Shown here one piece after another: positions 16,256 to 25,023 of a DNA stretch of 41,575 nucleotides. The notes under the pieces were generated by a model. The model had not been told where the DNA came from. It saw only the letters and a program-made list of their open reading frames with translations, and did no database searches. This stretch comes from Paracoccaceae bacterium (GTDB lineage: Bacteria > Pseudomonadota > Alphaproteobacteria > Rhodobacterales > Rhodobacteraceae), in assembly GCA_026997055.1 (NCBI GenBank), contig JALWJU010000424.1:1-41575 (forward strand), read 5' to 3'. Each line of letters begins with the position of its first letter. Positions within the stretch are counted from its first letter, which is position 1. Made by a program: the position numbers and the translations under genes.

Positions 16256-16828
16256 CTAGTTGCCGCGACTTTTCCAATCCAGCACCGCACGGTTCTCCCC
16301 CGGCCCGGTCACGCCCAGCGCCAACTCGGCCTCAGTCCCCACATCTGCCACCCCGGGGCTACCTGCACGCAGCCCCCGCAATGCCTCGATGTTCCGAACC
16401 ACCTGCGGCGTCCTTGCCAGCGTTTCGGCAAGCGACGCCTGAAACGCCTGCGCCTTCACCTGGTGGCGGGCGCCGAAATAGAAGCTGACGATGGCGCCGA
16501 GCAGCCACCACAGCGGCTCGGGGACAAGGGCAAGGCCCTGCATGCGCGACGAAAACCAGACCGGGTTGACCATCGCGGAGCCGATCAGGAACAGCACGCC
16601 CAGCGCCATGGCGGGCCGCGGCAGGCGGTTGAGGCCATCGATCATGCGGTCGAACAGGCCGCGCTGCTGGCTGAACTCGGCGCCGAACTGATCAAGCGCC
16701 GCGGCCCGGTACTCGGCCGTGCGCCGGGCCTCCGCCTCGGCGTTCGGACGGAAGGTCTCGACCGTCTGACGCACATCCTTCAGCCCGCCGCCGAACAGCC
16801 AGCCGAACAATCCCTCGATCAACCCCAT
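16256..16828 (-). CDS. Holin of the 3TM family
   Basis: The start is ATG 16828, overlapping the muramidase gene by 10 bases, and gives 190 aa. The N terminus is short and hydrophobic (LIEGLFGWLFGGG). A charged helical stretch follows, then hydrophobic segments around PAMALGVLFLIGSAMVNPVWF and PLWWLLGAIVSFYFG, as in the holin_3TMs family. It permeabilises or triggers the inner membrane so the muramidase can reach the cell wall. It is the last phage gene before the defence cargo. Confidence 0.85.
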   Translation of the reverse strand: MGLIEGLFGWLFGGGLKDVRQTVETFRPNAEAEARRTAEYRAAALDQFGAEFSQQRGLFDRMIDGLNRLPRPAMALGVLFLIGSAMVNPVWFSSRMQGLALVPEPLWWLLGAIVSFYFGARHQVKAQAFQASLAETLARTPQVVRNIEALRGLRAGSPGVADVGTEAELALGVTGPGENRAVLDWKSRGN

Positions 16829-17433
16829 GCCTTCACCCTTTCCGCAAACTCGGCCTCGGTCATCCGGTACCGGGGCCGCATGAATTCCTCCGCCCGCCGG
16901 ATCCACCCTCCCTTGGTGCCGGCCCGGGTACGGGCGAACTTGCGCAAGCGCGGCTTGCGGTCGGCCAGGCGGAAGTAGTAGTTGCGCCGGGCAATGGCAT
17001 AAGCATCGACCAGGTACTGCCCAGCCTTATCATGGGCACGCTTAGCTGCCTCGGCGGTGACCGGCCCGATCAGCCCGTCCACCGTCACCGGCTCATCGAA
17101 CTCGGCGAGCAGGCGCTGCAGGATGCGCACGGCGTTGCTGCCGGCATTGACCTGCATGTCGAAGACGGAAGCGTGCAGCGGCTCGGGCAGCAGGTCGATG
17201 CGAGGCCCGTGGAAATACCGCTCCCTGAAGATCCGCACGGCATCCGCTCGGGTGAGCGCCTTCATGTCTTCGACCGTCACCCGCCCGTCACCGGTCTTGT
17301 CCAGCCCCAGTGCGCGCATGGTGCCGATGGTCACACCGTATTTCGTGGCGCCGCCCGGGTCTGCAGGATCGTTCACGAAGCCACCCTCGCGCGCAACGAT
17401 CTCGCGGGCAATCTCGTCCACGTTCATGTTCAT
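16819..17433 (-). CDS. Endolysin: holin-associated N-acetylmuramidase (GH108)
   Basis: The start is ATG 17433, overlapping the upstream stop as ATGA; a second ATG lies two codons later. The 204-aa product opens with EIVAREGGFVNDPADPGGATKYG-type sequence, where the Glu of REGG is the expected catalytic acid of glycosyl hydrolase family 108. A peptidoglycan-binding-like C-terminal half follows (VDGLIGPVT region). It cleaves the glycan backbone of peptidoglycan at lysis. There is no signal peptide, so release depends on the holin encoded next. Confidence 0.9.
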   Translation of the reverse strand: MNMNVDEIAREIVAREGGFVNDPADPGGATKYGVTIGTMRALGLDKTGDGRVTVEDMKALTRADAVRIFRERYFHGPRIDLLPEPLHASVFDMQVNAGSNAVRILQRLLAEFDEPVTVDGLIGPVTAEAAKRAHDKAGQYLVDAYAIARRNYYFRLADRKPRLRKFARTRAGTKGGWIRRAEEFMRPRYRMTEAEFAERVKAWG

Positions 17434-17720
17434 TCTCCAATTCCGAAGATCTTCAGCTTCACCGCCACGCCTGCGATCAGCGCGAGCAGCAGGCCGGTGG
17501 TGACGAGCCGCACGGCGGTCTGCCAGGCGGTGCGCCGCGCCATGCGCAGGCTCGCGAGCAGCGTGCGCAGGTCGCGGATGTCGACGGCGGCTTCGGGCCC
17601 CTCGAGGCCGACATCGGCGAGCGCCTTGCGCGCCCCCTTCTCGGCGGCACGTGCCAGGATGGCTTCGAAATCCTCCTCGGGCATGCGGACGAATCCCGCG
17701 TCTTTCGACGGTGGGGTCAT
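17430..17720 (-). CDS. DUF6127-like small membrane-anchored protein of the lysis region
   Basis: The start is ATG 17720 behind AAGGAAA and gives 96 aa. A hydrophilic N-terminal part contains ILARAAEKGARKAL; one clear transmembrane helix follows near the C terminus (LVTTGLLLALIAGVAVKL). The layout matches DUF6127 proteins of Rhodobacteral prophages. It sits directly upstream of the muramidase with ATGA overlap, so a role in lysis, such as spanin- or antiholin-like, is possible but unproven. Confidence 0.7.
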   Translation of the reverse strand: MTPPSKDAGFVRMPEEDFEAILARAAEKGARKALADVGLEGPEAAVDIRDLRTLLASLRMARRTAWQTAVRLVTTGLLLALIAGVAVKLKIFGIGE

Positions 17721-17746
17721 GGTCGTTTCCTTCTGGTGATTGGAGA

Positions 17747-18487
17747 TCAGGCGACCGGCGCGGTCGGCAGCAGGTACTGGATCGCGATGCGCACATCCCC
17801 GCCGGTGAAGTTGCCGCCATTGGCGGTGAGGACAATCGGCGTAGGCGCATAGAAGGCCTGCGGGCCGATGACGCCGACATTGGTGCTGCCGGCCTCCACG
17901 CCAAGCGAGCCGCCGAACTTGGCCGGCTCGCCAGCGATGCCGCAATCCCAGAAGGTGGCACCGGAAATTGCCGTCACCGTGCGGGTCGAGACCGCCAGCA
18001 CGATGGCCCGGTCGGGAATGGCGATGGTGGAGGTGACCGAGGCGCCGGAGAGCCCCGAGAGCAACTCTTCGTCCACGTGCAGCCCGATGGACGATCCGCT
18101 CGGTCCCCGGGCCACCTCGACGGCCGGGCCGCGCACCAGCAGACCCAGGGCCACATCGAGCTTGAGCCACGCCCCGCCCATGCGCACCAGCAGTGCCCCC
18201 TCATCCTCCACCCACACGCGCCATCCCTCCTGCGGAGAAAGTCGAAACCATGCACCACCCGTAAACAGCGCCACTTCGCCGTCCCACCCGGCCCATGCGC
18301 CGGTGGCGCCAGCCGCCACGATGTAACGCTCCCCCTCGGCCGGGCTGGCCGGAGGTACGGTCAGGTCTCGGTTTTTCACCGTGAGCTGCACCAGCCCATC
18401 GAGCCGGGCCAGCGCCTCGTTGACGGTGACATGCTTCTGGGCCTGGGCGGCGGCGAGAAATGGCAGGGCAAGGTTGGGGGTGGTCAT
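17747..18487 (-). CDS. DUF2793 tail protein
   Basis: The 246-aa product begins with the DUF2793 signature (NLALPFLAAAQAQKHVTVNEAL, counted as residues 5-26), followed by a repeated-strand region with AEGERYIVA and WAGWDGEVALF. Its Gly/Ala-rich beta C-terminal part resembles a fibre tip. The family occurs at the end of GTA-like tail modules and is thought to form part of a receptor-binding or decoration structure. It overlaps the upstream tail protein gene by four bases. Confidence 0.85.
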   Translation of the reverse strand: MTTPNLALPFLAAAQAQKHVTVNEALARLDGLVQLTVKNRDLTVPPASPAEGERYIVAAGATGAWAGWDGEVALFTGGAWFRLSPQEGWRVWVEDEGALLVRMGGAWLKLDVALGLLVRGPAVEVARGPSGSSIGLHVDEELLSGLSGASVTSTIAIPDRAIVLAVSTRTVTAISGATFWDCGIAGEPAKFGGSLGVEAGSTNVGVIGPQAFYAPTPIVLTANGGNFTGGDVRIAIQYLLPTAPVA

Positions 18488-21400
18488 GAGGCGGCCTCCG
18501 TGACGGTGAGGGTGGTGACAAGCGGTACGCCGCGGCCCAGCGCGCCGATCTGGGTGATGCGGACATCAAGGCTGGCGACAGGGCCACTGAAATCGGTGGT
18601 CTGCATGCTGGCGGTGTACGTGAAGGCCGGCGTGGTCAGCCCGGTGACGGTTCGCACCACGGCGCCACCGTTCAGGATTTCCAGATCATAGGCCTCGCTG
18701 GCCTCCGACATCGGCACCTCGGTCAGTACCCAGCTGTCGGCGGCGAGCGCCCGGTCGCGGCGCAGCCAGCGGATGGCGAGATCGCCGTTCGCCTCGCGCC
18801 GCATGCGGGGCTGGGCCGGGGCAAAGGGCATCAGGCCCCGGCCGTTCGGTGTAAACGCAAGCGCCTGCATGATGGGATCGGAGGGCGCGGCAGTACCCGG
18901 CCCGATGCGCCAGTTCCAGGGGATGCCGAGATCGGCCTCGGCGATCGACAACTGCTGGACGGCGGTGTCGAGGATGACCACCCTCGCGCCAGTGGGCGCC
19001 GGATCGCCCATGGCATCTTCCGTGCCCCGCTGGCCGCGCAGCAGGCGGGTGAGGCGGTAGCGCCCGGTCGAGACCAGTTCCGCGTTCCCGAACTGGACGA
19101 TCTCCCAGACATCGCTCGCACTCTCGACCGCCAGCACGTTTGCGCCGTTCAGAAGCTCGGTATCGGTGACCGAAGCCAGCGTGCCTGACGACAGGTCCAC
19201 CAGCAGCTCGCTGCCCATGTCGAAGCGGTCCACGGGGCCGACAGGAAGATCAGCCGCTAATGCGCCCATGCGCGCCGGTGCGCCGATGGTGTTGAGCAGT
19301 TGGAAGCCCGAAGTGTCCGCACTGCGCCAGACTGCGCCGGTGCCGTACCAGGGCCTCGCAAACACCGCCGCATTCAGGCGATGCGCTGGCACGCCGTCGG
19401 CCAGTTGCGGCAGGTCCATGAGCGCGACCTCGGCCGGGCCGAAGACGTTGGGGGTGGAAAGCTGTGGCGCGCGACCCTTGCCCGGCGGAAGATCGTAGAG
19501 GGCGGCATCGGTGCGGATCGCCTCGATGGCACGCGCACCTGCATCGGCGATGCGGGTAAGGCGGTAATCCACTTTCCGCCCGTCATGCTCCAGCGCAATC
19601 ACGTCGCCCGCGTCGAGCGCCAGCATTGACGGGGGCAGCCGGGCGGTCAGAGTCTCGCGCCCCACCCAGGCCTCCATCAGCGCGCGGCGACAGCGTCGGC
19701 CGGCTTCTTCGAGGGAGACTGCCAGCGGGAAGGTCTCGGAGGACACCCGCGCCACCTGCACGGTGCTGCGGCGCGCCTCCACCGTCGCCGCGTCATACTC
19801 CTCGTCGGCCCGCACCAGCTGCCACTTGAGCGCCTGGGACAGCTCGGTCTCCTGCCCGCGGGTCAGCTCCATGACTTCCGCCTGGCCATTGCCGACCAAC
19901 TGGTCCGGCGTAATGGTCATGGCTGCCGCCCGGCCACGGGTGCGGAACACGATCTTCCCACCGCTTTCCACTGCATCGAAGCCGAAGTGCCGGGCCAGCA
20001 CCGAGATCGAGGCGCGGGGGCTTTCGAGCGCGGCCACGGTGAAGCCCGGCACGATGGCGGAAAGCTCGGAGACATCCACCAGGCTCGCGTCCAGCCCAGC
20101 CGCGCGGCACAGATCGCGCACCAGCGCGCCCAATGACACCTGCCCGAGACGTCCGCCCATCCAGTGCCCCAGTCGCCAGTTGGCGGCGTCCGACCAGACA
20201 TCCGCACGGGCCGGGAAATCCGGATATGGCCGGGCGTCCCAGGTCCAGAGCGCCGCTTCGGCGATGTCGATCATCGGTTGGCCGGTGACAGTGGAGACCG
20301 GGTTCTTCGTGGCATCACCCCAGTAGGAGAGCGTCGCCTCGATGTAGGCCCGCTGCACCGCCTCGTCCGGCCAGCCGCGCGAGAAATACGACACGGCACT
20401 CTCGGACGACTTCGGGTCGTAGAACACGTTCGGCTGGTTGGTGCCGCGATCGACGGCGGGGCAGCCGAACTCGGTGAAGCGGATGGGCTTCATCTCGGGA
20501 ACCCAACCGGTCGTTGACTGGCCGTATGGCAATACCTCCACCCCGTAGACCACGATGTCCTCGCCCACGGTGGCCGCGCGCGGCCCGATGCGGAAACCCG
20601 CCGAGCCCGACAGGCCGGCCGTCACATCCATGGTGATCTTCCACAGGCCCGGCGAAACCTCGGTCTGGCTGGTGGCGTTGATCATGTGCGCGCCAGCCGC
20701 GGTGCTTTCCCAGCCGCCGATGGCGCCGAAATAGGAAGCATGATCTGCGCCCGCGCCCAGCGCGAGGTAAAGCGCGAAGTCGCCGGAGGTGCCCGGGGCC
20801 ACGTAAGCCGTGATCACCACCCGTTCACCCGCCGACAGCATCCGATAGCCCGGCGTCGCCCCGTGCCATGTCGCGCCATCGGAGGCCACGAGCGCTGGCG
20901 AGGTGAACGGGCCGAAGGTTCCGCTGGTGGCGGTGATCGCCACCGTAGAGGGGTTTGGATCGTAGCTTGCCGGATCGGCGGCATTCTCGAAGAAGCCGAA
21001 CCGCACGCCGCCCAGGCGGTCATGGTGGGGGTTCTGCCACCAGCTGCGCATGCCCTTGGGGCGGAACAGCCAGGGCTCGTTGTAGAACCCGTCCGTGATC
21101 GGCGTCCTGATCTGCGCATCGCGGTCAGCGCTTGAGGCGTAGTACCAGTCGTAGGCTTCCCCGCCCTCGATGTTGGCCTTGAGGTAGTCCAGATCCCGGA
21201 CCGAGACCCAGCCGGCCTGGGCGTCGAGATGATTCACACAATCACGCCAGTCGGAAAGCGGCAGGTAATTGTCGATGCCGATGAAGTCGATCGCCGGGTC
21301 GGCCCACAGCGGATCGAGGTGGAACAGCGCGTCCCCCGACCCGTCCGCCGGCTGATGCCCGAAATACTCGGACCAGTCGGCGGCATAGCTGATCTTCGTG

Positions 21401-22917
21401 CCGGTCCCGAGGATCGCGCGCACGTCCGCCGCCAGCTGGCGGAGTGCCGCCACGGCCGGAAACCCGGTGGCGCTGTCGCGGATCGTGGTCAGACCGACAA
21501 GCTCCGAGCCGATCAGGAATGCGTCGACGCCGCCGGCGGCCTTGCACAGATGGGCATAGTGCAGGATCATCCGTCGGAAGCCCCAGTCATTGCCGCCGGT
21601 CCAGCTGACACTCTCGCCCGAAACCGCAAAGTCCGACACCTGGGCATTGCCGAAGAAGGCCGCCACCTGGCCGGCCGCCTCAGACGTCTTGTCGACCGTG
21701 CCGGCAAAGCCCGCCGCCGGCGAGCAAGTGATGCGCCCGCGCCAAGGATGCGCCGGCTGGCCCAGCGTCGCGGCGTTGTCGGAATAGGGATCGGGCAGGC
21801 TGTTCCCCTCGGGAATGTCCATCAGCAGGAAGGGGTAGAAGGTGACCCTGAGCCCGCGCGCCTTCATCTCCCTGATCGCCTGCGCCACCGAGAAGTCGGC
21901 TGGTGTGCCGCCGTAATTCACCCGGCCTTGCGCATCGGTGCTGATCAGGTGGGCATTGGCACGGTCCACGCCGTTCACGGACCAGGTCTTCGGCGCGGTG
22001 GTCTTGCTCGCTGTCTCGACTCCGGGCCTGATCTGGCAGTTGCCCGCGCGCAGATCGAGGCCGAACCAGCTGACCACCAGCGAGACGTTCTCGATGTTCG
22101 GGGCCGCAGCCTGCAGGTTGTCGAGCGCGGCCAGGATGTCCGGCCTGCCGGTCTGGTTGTTCACATTCTCCGAGGCCGTCGAACCTCCGGTACCCCGGGT
22201 GATCGGCTCTGTGGCGTAGACGAACTCGCCGGAGCCCGGGATCATGGTGACGGACCGCACCATGCCCTCGGCGGTGTCCGCTTCTACCAGCGGCCGGAAC
22301 ACCTCGAAGGAGAGCTGCGGGATGCGGTTGCCGAAGGGGGTGAGGTCAAGCTCTTCGAACATCACGTAAGCCGTACCCCGATAGGCGGGCGCGTTGCCGG
22401 TGCCCATCCTGGCCTCGATGAACGGGTCTGGAACCTGCGCCTCGTCGCCCGGATACAGCCGCCAGGTCGCATCCTTGAGATCGAGCGGCTTGCCGTCGGC
22501 CCAGATCCGACCGATGCCCGAGATCGGTCCCTCGCACAACGCCACGGCGAAGGACGCGGTGTAGCTGTAGCTGGTGGTGGTGACCTTCGGCCCGCCGCCC
22601 TTGCCGCCGCCCGAGGTGCTGGTGCTGACATGCTCGGTGAAGTCGGTGGCCCAGATGATGTTGCCACCAAGGCGCATCCGGCCCCAGATGCGGGGAATCA
22701 CCGCGCCCTCGGTCGAGGTGGTGACGGCGAGGTTCTCCAGCCGCGCTCCCTCGATCCGCTGGCCGGGGGTGAATTGCGAGACGATCCAGCTGTCAATGAG
22801 CGAGCCGGCAAACGAGCCCACGGCTCCACCAATCGTAGCGGCGGACACGCCGAGTATCGACCCGCCGATCGAGGCGCCCAGCGCTGAGCCGGCGGAAGCA
22901 AGAAGGATCGATGCCAT
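18484..22917 (-). CDS. GTA TIM-barrel host-specificity tail protein
   Basis: The protein has 1477 aa from ATG 22917. The N-terminal region has glycine-rich hydrophobic helices (SAGSALGASIGGSILG). A long central part resembles the GTA TIM-barrel glycosidase-like domain (FIGIDNYLPLSDWRD, MKPIRFTEFGCPAVDRGTNQ), and the last third is the phage-tail-like region of GTA gene 15. An internal insertion of about 150 aa with carbohydrate-binding-like beta sequence (around ATSGTFGPFTSPALVASDG) interrupts the TIM-barrel region and makes the protein longer than typical GTA homologues. It probably forms the baseplate hub and contacts surface polysaccharide. Confidence 0.9.
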   Translation of the reverse strand: MASILLASAGSALGASIGGSILGVSAATIGGAVGSFAGSLIDSWIVSQFTPGQRIEGARLENLAVTTSTEGAVIPRIWGRMRLGGNIIWATDFTEHVSTSTSGGGKGGGPKVTTTSYSYTASFAVALCEGPISGIGRIWADGKPLDLKDATWRLYPGDEAQVPDPFIEARMGTGNAPAYRGTAYVMFEELDLTPFGNRIPQLSFEVFRPLVEADTAEGMVRSVTMIPGSGEFVYATEPITRGTGGSTASENVNNQTGRPDILAALDNLQAAAPNIENVSLVVSWFGLDLRAGNCQIRPGVETASKTTAPKTWSVNGVDRANAHLISTDAQGRVNYGGTPADFSVAQAIREMKARGLRVTFYPFLLMDIPEGNSLPDPYSDNAATLGQPAHPWRGRITCSPAAGFAGTVDKTSEAAGQVAAFFGNAQVSDFAVSGESVSWTGGNDWGFRRMILHYAHLCKAAGGVDAFLIGSELVGLTTIRDSATGFPAVAALRQLAADVRAILGTGTKISYAADWSEYFGHQPADGSGDALFHLDPLWADPAIDFIGIDNYLPLSDWRDCVNHLDAQAGWVSVRDLDYLKANIEGGEAYDWYYASSADRDAQIRTPITDGFYNEPWLFRPKGMRSWWQNPHHDRLGGVRFGFFENAADPASYDPNPSTVAITATSGTFGPFTSPALVASDGATWHGATPGYRMLSAGERVVITAYVAPGTSGDFALYLALGAGADHASYFGAIGGWESTAAGAHMINATSQTEVSPGLWKITMDVTAGLSGSAGFRIGPRAATVGEDIVVYGVEVLPYGQSTTGWVPEMKPIRFTEFGCPAVDRGTNQPNVFYDPKSSESAVSYFSRGWPDEAVQRAYIEATLSYWGDATKNPVSTVTGQPMIDIAEAALWTWDARPYPDFPARADVWSDAANWRLGHWMGGRLGQVSLGALVRDLCRAAGLDASLVDVSELSAIVPGFTVAALESPRASISVLARHFGFDAVESGGKIVFRTRGRAAAMTITPDQLVGNGQAEVMELTRGQETELSQALKWQLVRADEEYDAATVEARRSTVQVARVSSETFPLAVSLEEAGRRCRRALMEAWVGRETLTARLPPSMLALDAGDVIALEHDGRKVDYRLTRIADAGARAIEAIRTDAALYDLPPGKGRAPQLSTPNVFGPAEVALMDLPQLADGVPAHRLNAAVFARPWYGTGAVWRSADTSGFQLLNTIGAPARMGALAADLPVGPVDRFDMGSELLVDLSSGTLASVTDTELLNGANVLAVESASDVWEIVQFGNAELVSTGRYRLTRLLRGQRGTEDAMGDPAPTGARVVILDTAVQQLSIAEADLGIPWNWRIGPGTAAPSDPIMQALAFTPNGRGLMPFAPAQPRMRREANGDLAIRWLRRDRALAADSWVLTEVPMSEASEAYDLEILNGGAVVRTVTGLTTPAFTYTASMQTTDFSGPVASLDVRITQIGALGRGVPLVTTLTVTEAAS

Positions 22918-22920
22918 GGG

Positions 22921-23400
22921 TCAGGTCGTGTCGTTGTCGGGGACGGGAAAGCGGAAGGCGAAGGCGATGCGCCGGCGCCAGGGGTCGGTCAGGGGTTCTT
23001 CGATGACCCCGGTGCGTTCGTAGGCGTGAATGAAGCGGGAATGCGGCGTCAGGATGCCGGCGTGCTTGGCAATCGCTCCCTGCCGCATGCGAAACAGCAC
23101 CACGTCGCCCGTGCGGGCTTCGGCAACGTCGATCTCCACCATCGCCACCCGCGCGGCCTCGGCCAGCACTTCATGCGGCCCGGCCTCGCCCCAGTCGCGG
23201 GAATAGGGCGGCACCGGCATCGGCTCCGGGCCGACGACTTCGCGCCACACGCCCCGGATCAGGCCGAGGCAGTCGCAGCCCACGCCCTTCACCGAGGCCT
23301 GGTCGTGGTAGGGCGTGCCGAGCCAGCCCCGCGCGGCCCGGACGATCCGCGCGGGCATGATCTTCGCTGCCCTGTCGCCGTGGGCGTTCCCACCGGTCAC
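22921..23400 (-). CDS. NlpC/P60 family peptidase of the tail tip (GTA gene 14-like)
   Basis: The start is GTG 23400, overlapping the preceding stop as GTGA, and gives 159 aa. The catalytic Cys lies in VGCDCLGLIRG and the His in AKHAGIL, the expected Cys-His pair of NlpC/P60 enzymes. It is predicted to cut cell-wall peptide bonds during DNA entry. It is followed three bases later by the TIM-barrel tail protein gene, the normal GTA order. Confidence 0.9.
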   Translation of the reverse strand: MTGGNAHGDRAAKIMPARIVRAARGWLGTPYHDQASVKGVGCDCLGLIRGVWREVVGPEPMPVPPYSRDWGEAGPHEVLAEAARVAMVEIDVAEARTGDVVLFRMRQGAIAKHAGILTPHSRFIHAYERTGVIEEPLTDPWRRRIAFAFRFPVPDNDTT

Positions 23401-23516
23401 AGCACCGCCCCCGCGTTTTCCTCGCCTCTCGCGGCATAGCGGATCCCGTTCGGCGGGCAGACGGTCCCCCGGACCGTCTGCTTATCCGCCTCACCCTGCC
23501 CGGGAATGTGCTTCAC
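23397..23516 (-). CDS. 39-aa overlapping ORF between DUF2163 and NlpC/P60 genes
   Basis: This frame is too short for most gene callers. It starts at GTG 23516, which overlaps the DUF2163 stop as GTGA, and ends in a TGA overlapped by the next start, also as GTGA. The peptide starts VKHIPGQGEADKQTVRGTV and ends GEENAGAVL, with one Cys in CPPNG. Coupling on both sides and the lack of other sequence between two conserved genes favour real translation. I know no function. The stretch also encodes a perfect hairpin at 23457-23481. Confidence 0.5.
   Translation of the reverse strand: MKHIPGQGEADKQTVRGTVCPPNGIRYAARGEENAGAVL
23457..23481. repeat. Perfect 11-bp inverted repeat inside the 39-aa ORF
   Basis: GCAGACGGTCC (23457-23467) and GGACCGTCTGC (23471-23481) are exact complements with a three-base loop. 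No T-run follows on either strand, so it is not an intrinsic terminator. It could stall ribosomes, block upstream mRNA decay or be processed between DUF2163 and NlpC messages. Confidence 0.6.
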
Positions 23517-24397
23517 AGAACAGCTCCGTCATGACCGCCATCTCGTGTCGCGTAACGAACAACTGTGTCTTGCCCTGGGATTCCAGGAAAGCCCCGGAAG
23601 TTGACCGCGTTGGCAAACTTCGTTGTGCAGGTTTCGAAGGTCTTGTCGCAGCCGGCGGTGATGTTGAAGGTATCGCCCGCGGCGATGGCCAGAACCGGGG
23701 CTTCGAGGAGCGTGACGGTCACGTCGGTCGATCCGACCTCGTGCATCATCACTTCGGCGTCGCGCCCGGCATTGGCGCCGCCGGTCCAGGTCAGCGTGCC
23801 CAGCGCGAACCAGCCGTCGGCGTAAGCCGACAGGCCCGAGACGGTGAACGCACGGTCGCCATCGACCGTCACCACCGCGCCGCTGCCCTTCCAGGCCGGG
23901 TCCGTCAGGTCGACCCCGCAGCGCACATCACCCAGCGCCGCATCGCAACTCGCCTGAAACGTCCGCCCGACGGTCTGGTTGAGGACGTGGGCCAGCGAGC
24001 GCATCTCGGCCACGAACTGCACCCGGCCGCGCCGCACCTGCCCGATGGCGCCACGGCGCATCAGCACTCGCTGGCTGGTGTCCTGCCAGTTCACCCGCCA
24101 GATCTCGACCAGTGCATTGTCCCAGCGCCCGTCGAGAATATCGGTCTCGGTGATGGTGGCCGACGTCAGCACGCCTTCTGCGTCCTGGGCATCGACCGAT
24201 AGGTCCAAGCCCGTGCGAATCTCCGAGGCCGTGAAGCCCGACTCGGGCTCGAACGTGGTGCCATCGAACGTCAGCGGCAGGTCGTGGTCGGTAAAGCCGA
24301 ACACCTGCCCGTCGTTGCGGGTCAGGCGCCAGCACCAGGCCAGCGTCGTGGTGCCAGTGTTGAGATGCACCTGCATGCCGGTGGGGAGGGTTTTCAT
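23513..24397 (-). CDS. DUF2163 tail protein (GTA gene 13-like)
   Basis: The 294-aa product has the DUF2163 N terminus (LARCWRLTRNDG-like TTLAWCWRLTRNDGQVFGFTD, residues 17-37) and the C-terminal CDKTFETCTTKFANAVNFRGFP block with conserved cysteines typical of the family (phage BR0599 type). These proteins sit between the distal tail protein and the NlpC/P60 peptidase in GTA-like baseplates. It overlaps the upstream DUF2460 gene (ATGA-type junction). Confidence 0.9.
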   Translation of the reverse strand: MKTLPTGMQVHLNTGTTTLAWCWRLTRNDGQVFGFTDHDLPLTFDGTTFEPESGFTASEIRTGLDLSVDAQDAEGVLTSATITETDILDGRWDNALVEIWRVNWQDTSQRVLMRRGAIGQVRRGRVQFVAEMRSLAHVLNQTVGRTFQASCDAALGDVRCGVDLTDPAWKGSGAVVTVDGDRAFTVSGLSAYADGWFALGTLTWTGGANAGRDAEVMMHEVGSTDVTVTLLEAPVLAIAAGDTFNITAGCDKTFETCTTKFANAVNFRGFPGIPGQDTVVRYATRDGGHDGAVL

Positions 24398-25020
24398 CGC
24401 CGCACCTCGATCAAGGGAATGGAGGTGATGGAGCCAAGCCGCTCGATATCGAGGGTGACGTCGAGGGTGTCGGTGTCGAAGCGCGCCGGCACATCGAACT
24501 CGAACCCGGCGGTGATCGCAGCACCTGCGGCCGGAGCCGTGGTGAAGCTGACGATGCCTGTGGTGGTGTCGACCGACCAGCCGGAGGTCTGCTCGGTGCC
24601 GTCGATCGCCACCAGAACCGTGCCCGCGACGGGCTTCGTGATCGTGCGGGTCCAGCTTTGCGAGCCGGAACTGTAGACCTTCACCAGCTGGAAGTCGGTC
24701 GTTGCGCCGTCCCCTGTGCCGATGGCCTGATCGATTGCCGCGGGCGTCCCGGACGGCAGGCAGGACTTGTAATCGGCCCAGTCCTTGAACCGGAAGCCGT
24801 GGAGCCGCCCGTTGCGCGCCTCGAAGAAGGCCACGACCGCCGCCAGGTCATCGGCTCGCCGGATGCCGTAGGCGGCATCGTAGCGCCGCCGGCTGTTCGC
24901 CCAGCTGGCGTTGCGCTCCTCGTCGCCCGAGGCGAGCTCGACGATCTGCGTCCGCCGCTCGGGGCCGCCGCGTGCGCCCCGGCTGATATTGTCGGGAAAC
25001 CGCACCTCGTGGAATGCCAT
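24394..25020 (-). CDS. DUF2460 distal tail protein (GTA gene 12-like)
   Basis: The 208-aa protein opens MAFHEVRFPDNISRGARGG and contains NSRRRYDAAYGIR and RLHGFRFKDWADYKS, the hallmark of the DUF2460/TIGR02217 family. It forms the distal tail ring joining tape-measure tube to baseplate. It lies three bases behind the tape measure gene in a tightly packed operon. Confidence 0.92.
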   Translation of the reverse strand: MAFHEVRFPDNISRGARGGPERRTQIVELASGDEERNASWANSRRRYDAAYGIRRADDLAAVVAFFEARNGRLHGFRFKDWADYKSCLPSGTPAAIDQAIGTGDGATTDFQLVKVYSSGSQSWTRTITKPVAGTVLVAIDGTEQTSGWSVDTTTGIVSFTTAPAAGAAITAGFEFDVPARFDTDTLDVTLDIERLGSITSIPLIEVRR

Positions 25021-25023
25021 GGC

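Noticed and set aside
21229..22887. 552-aa plus-strand open frame
   Set aside because: It is antisense to the TIM-barrel tail protein, Arg/Gly/Ala-rich without domain features, and typical of the mirror frames of GC-rich genes. The long plus frames at 33603-35201 and 35002-37044 are rejected for the same reason.
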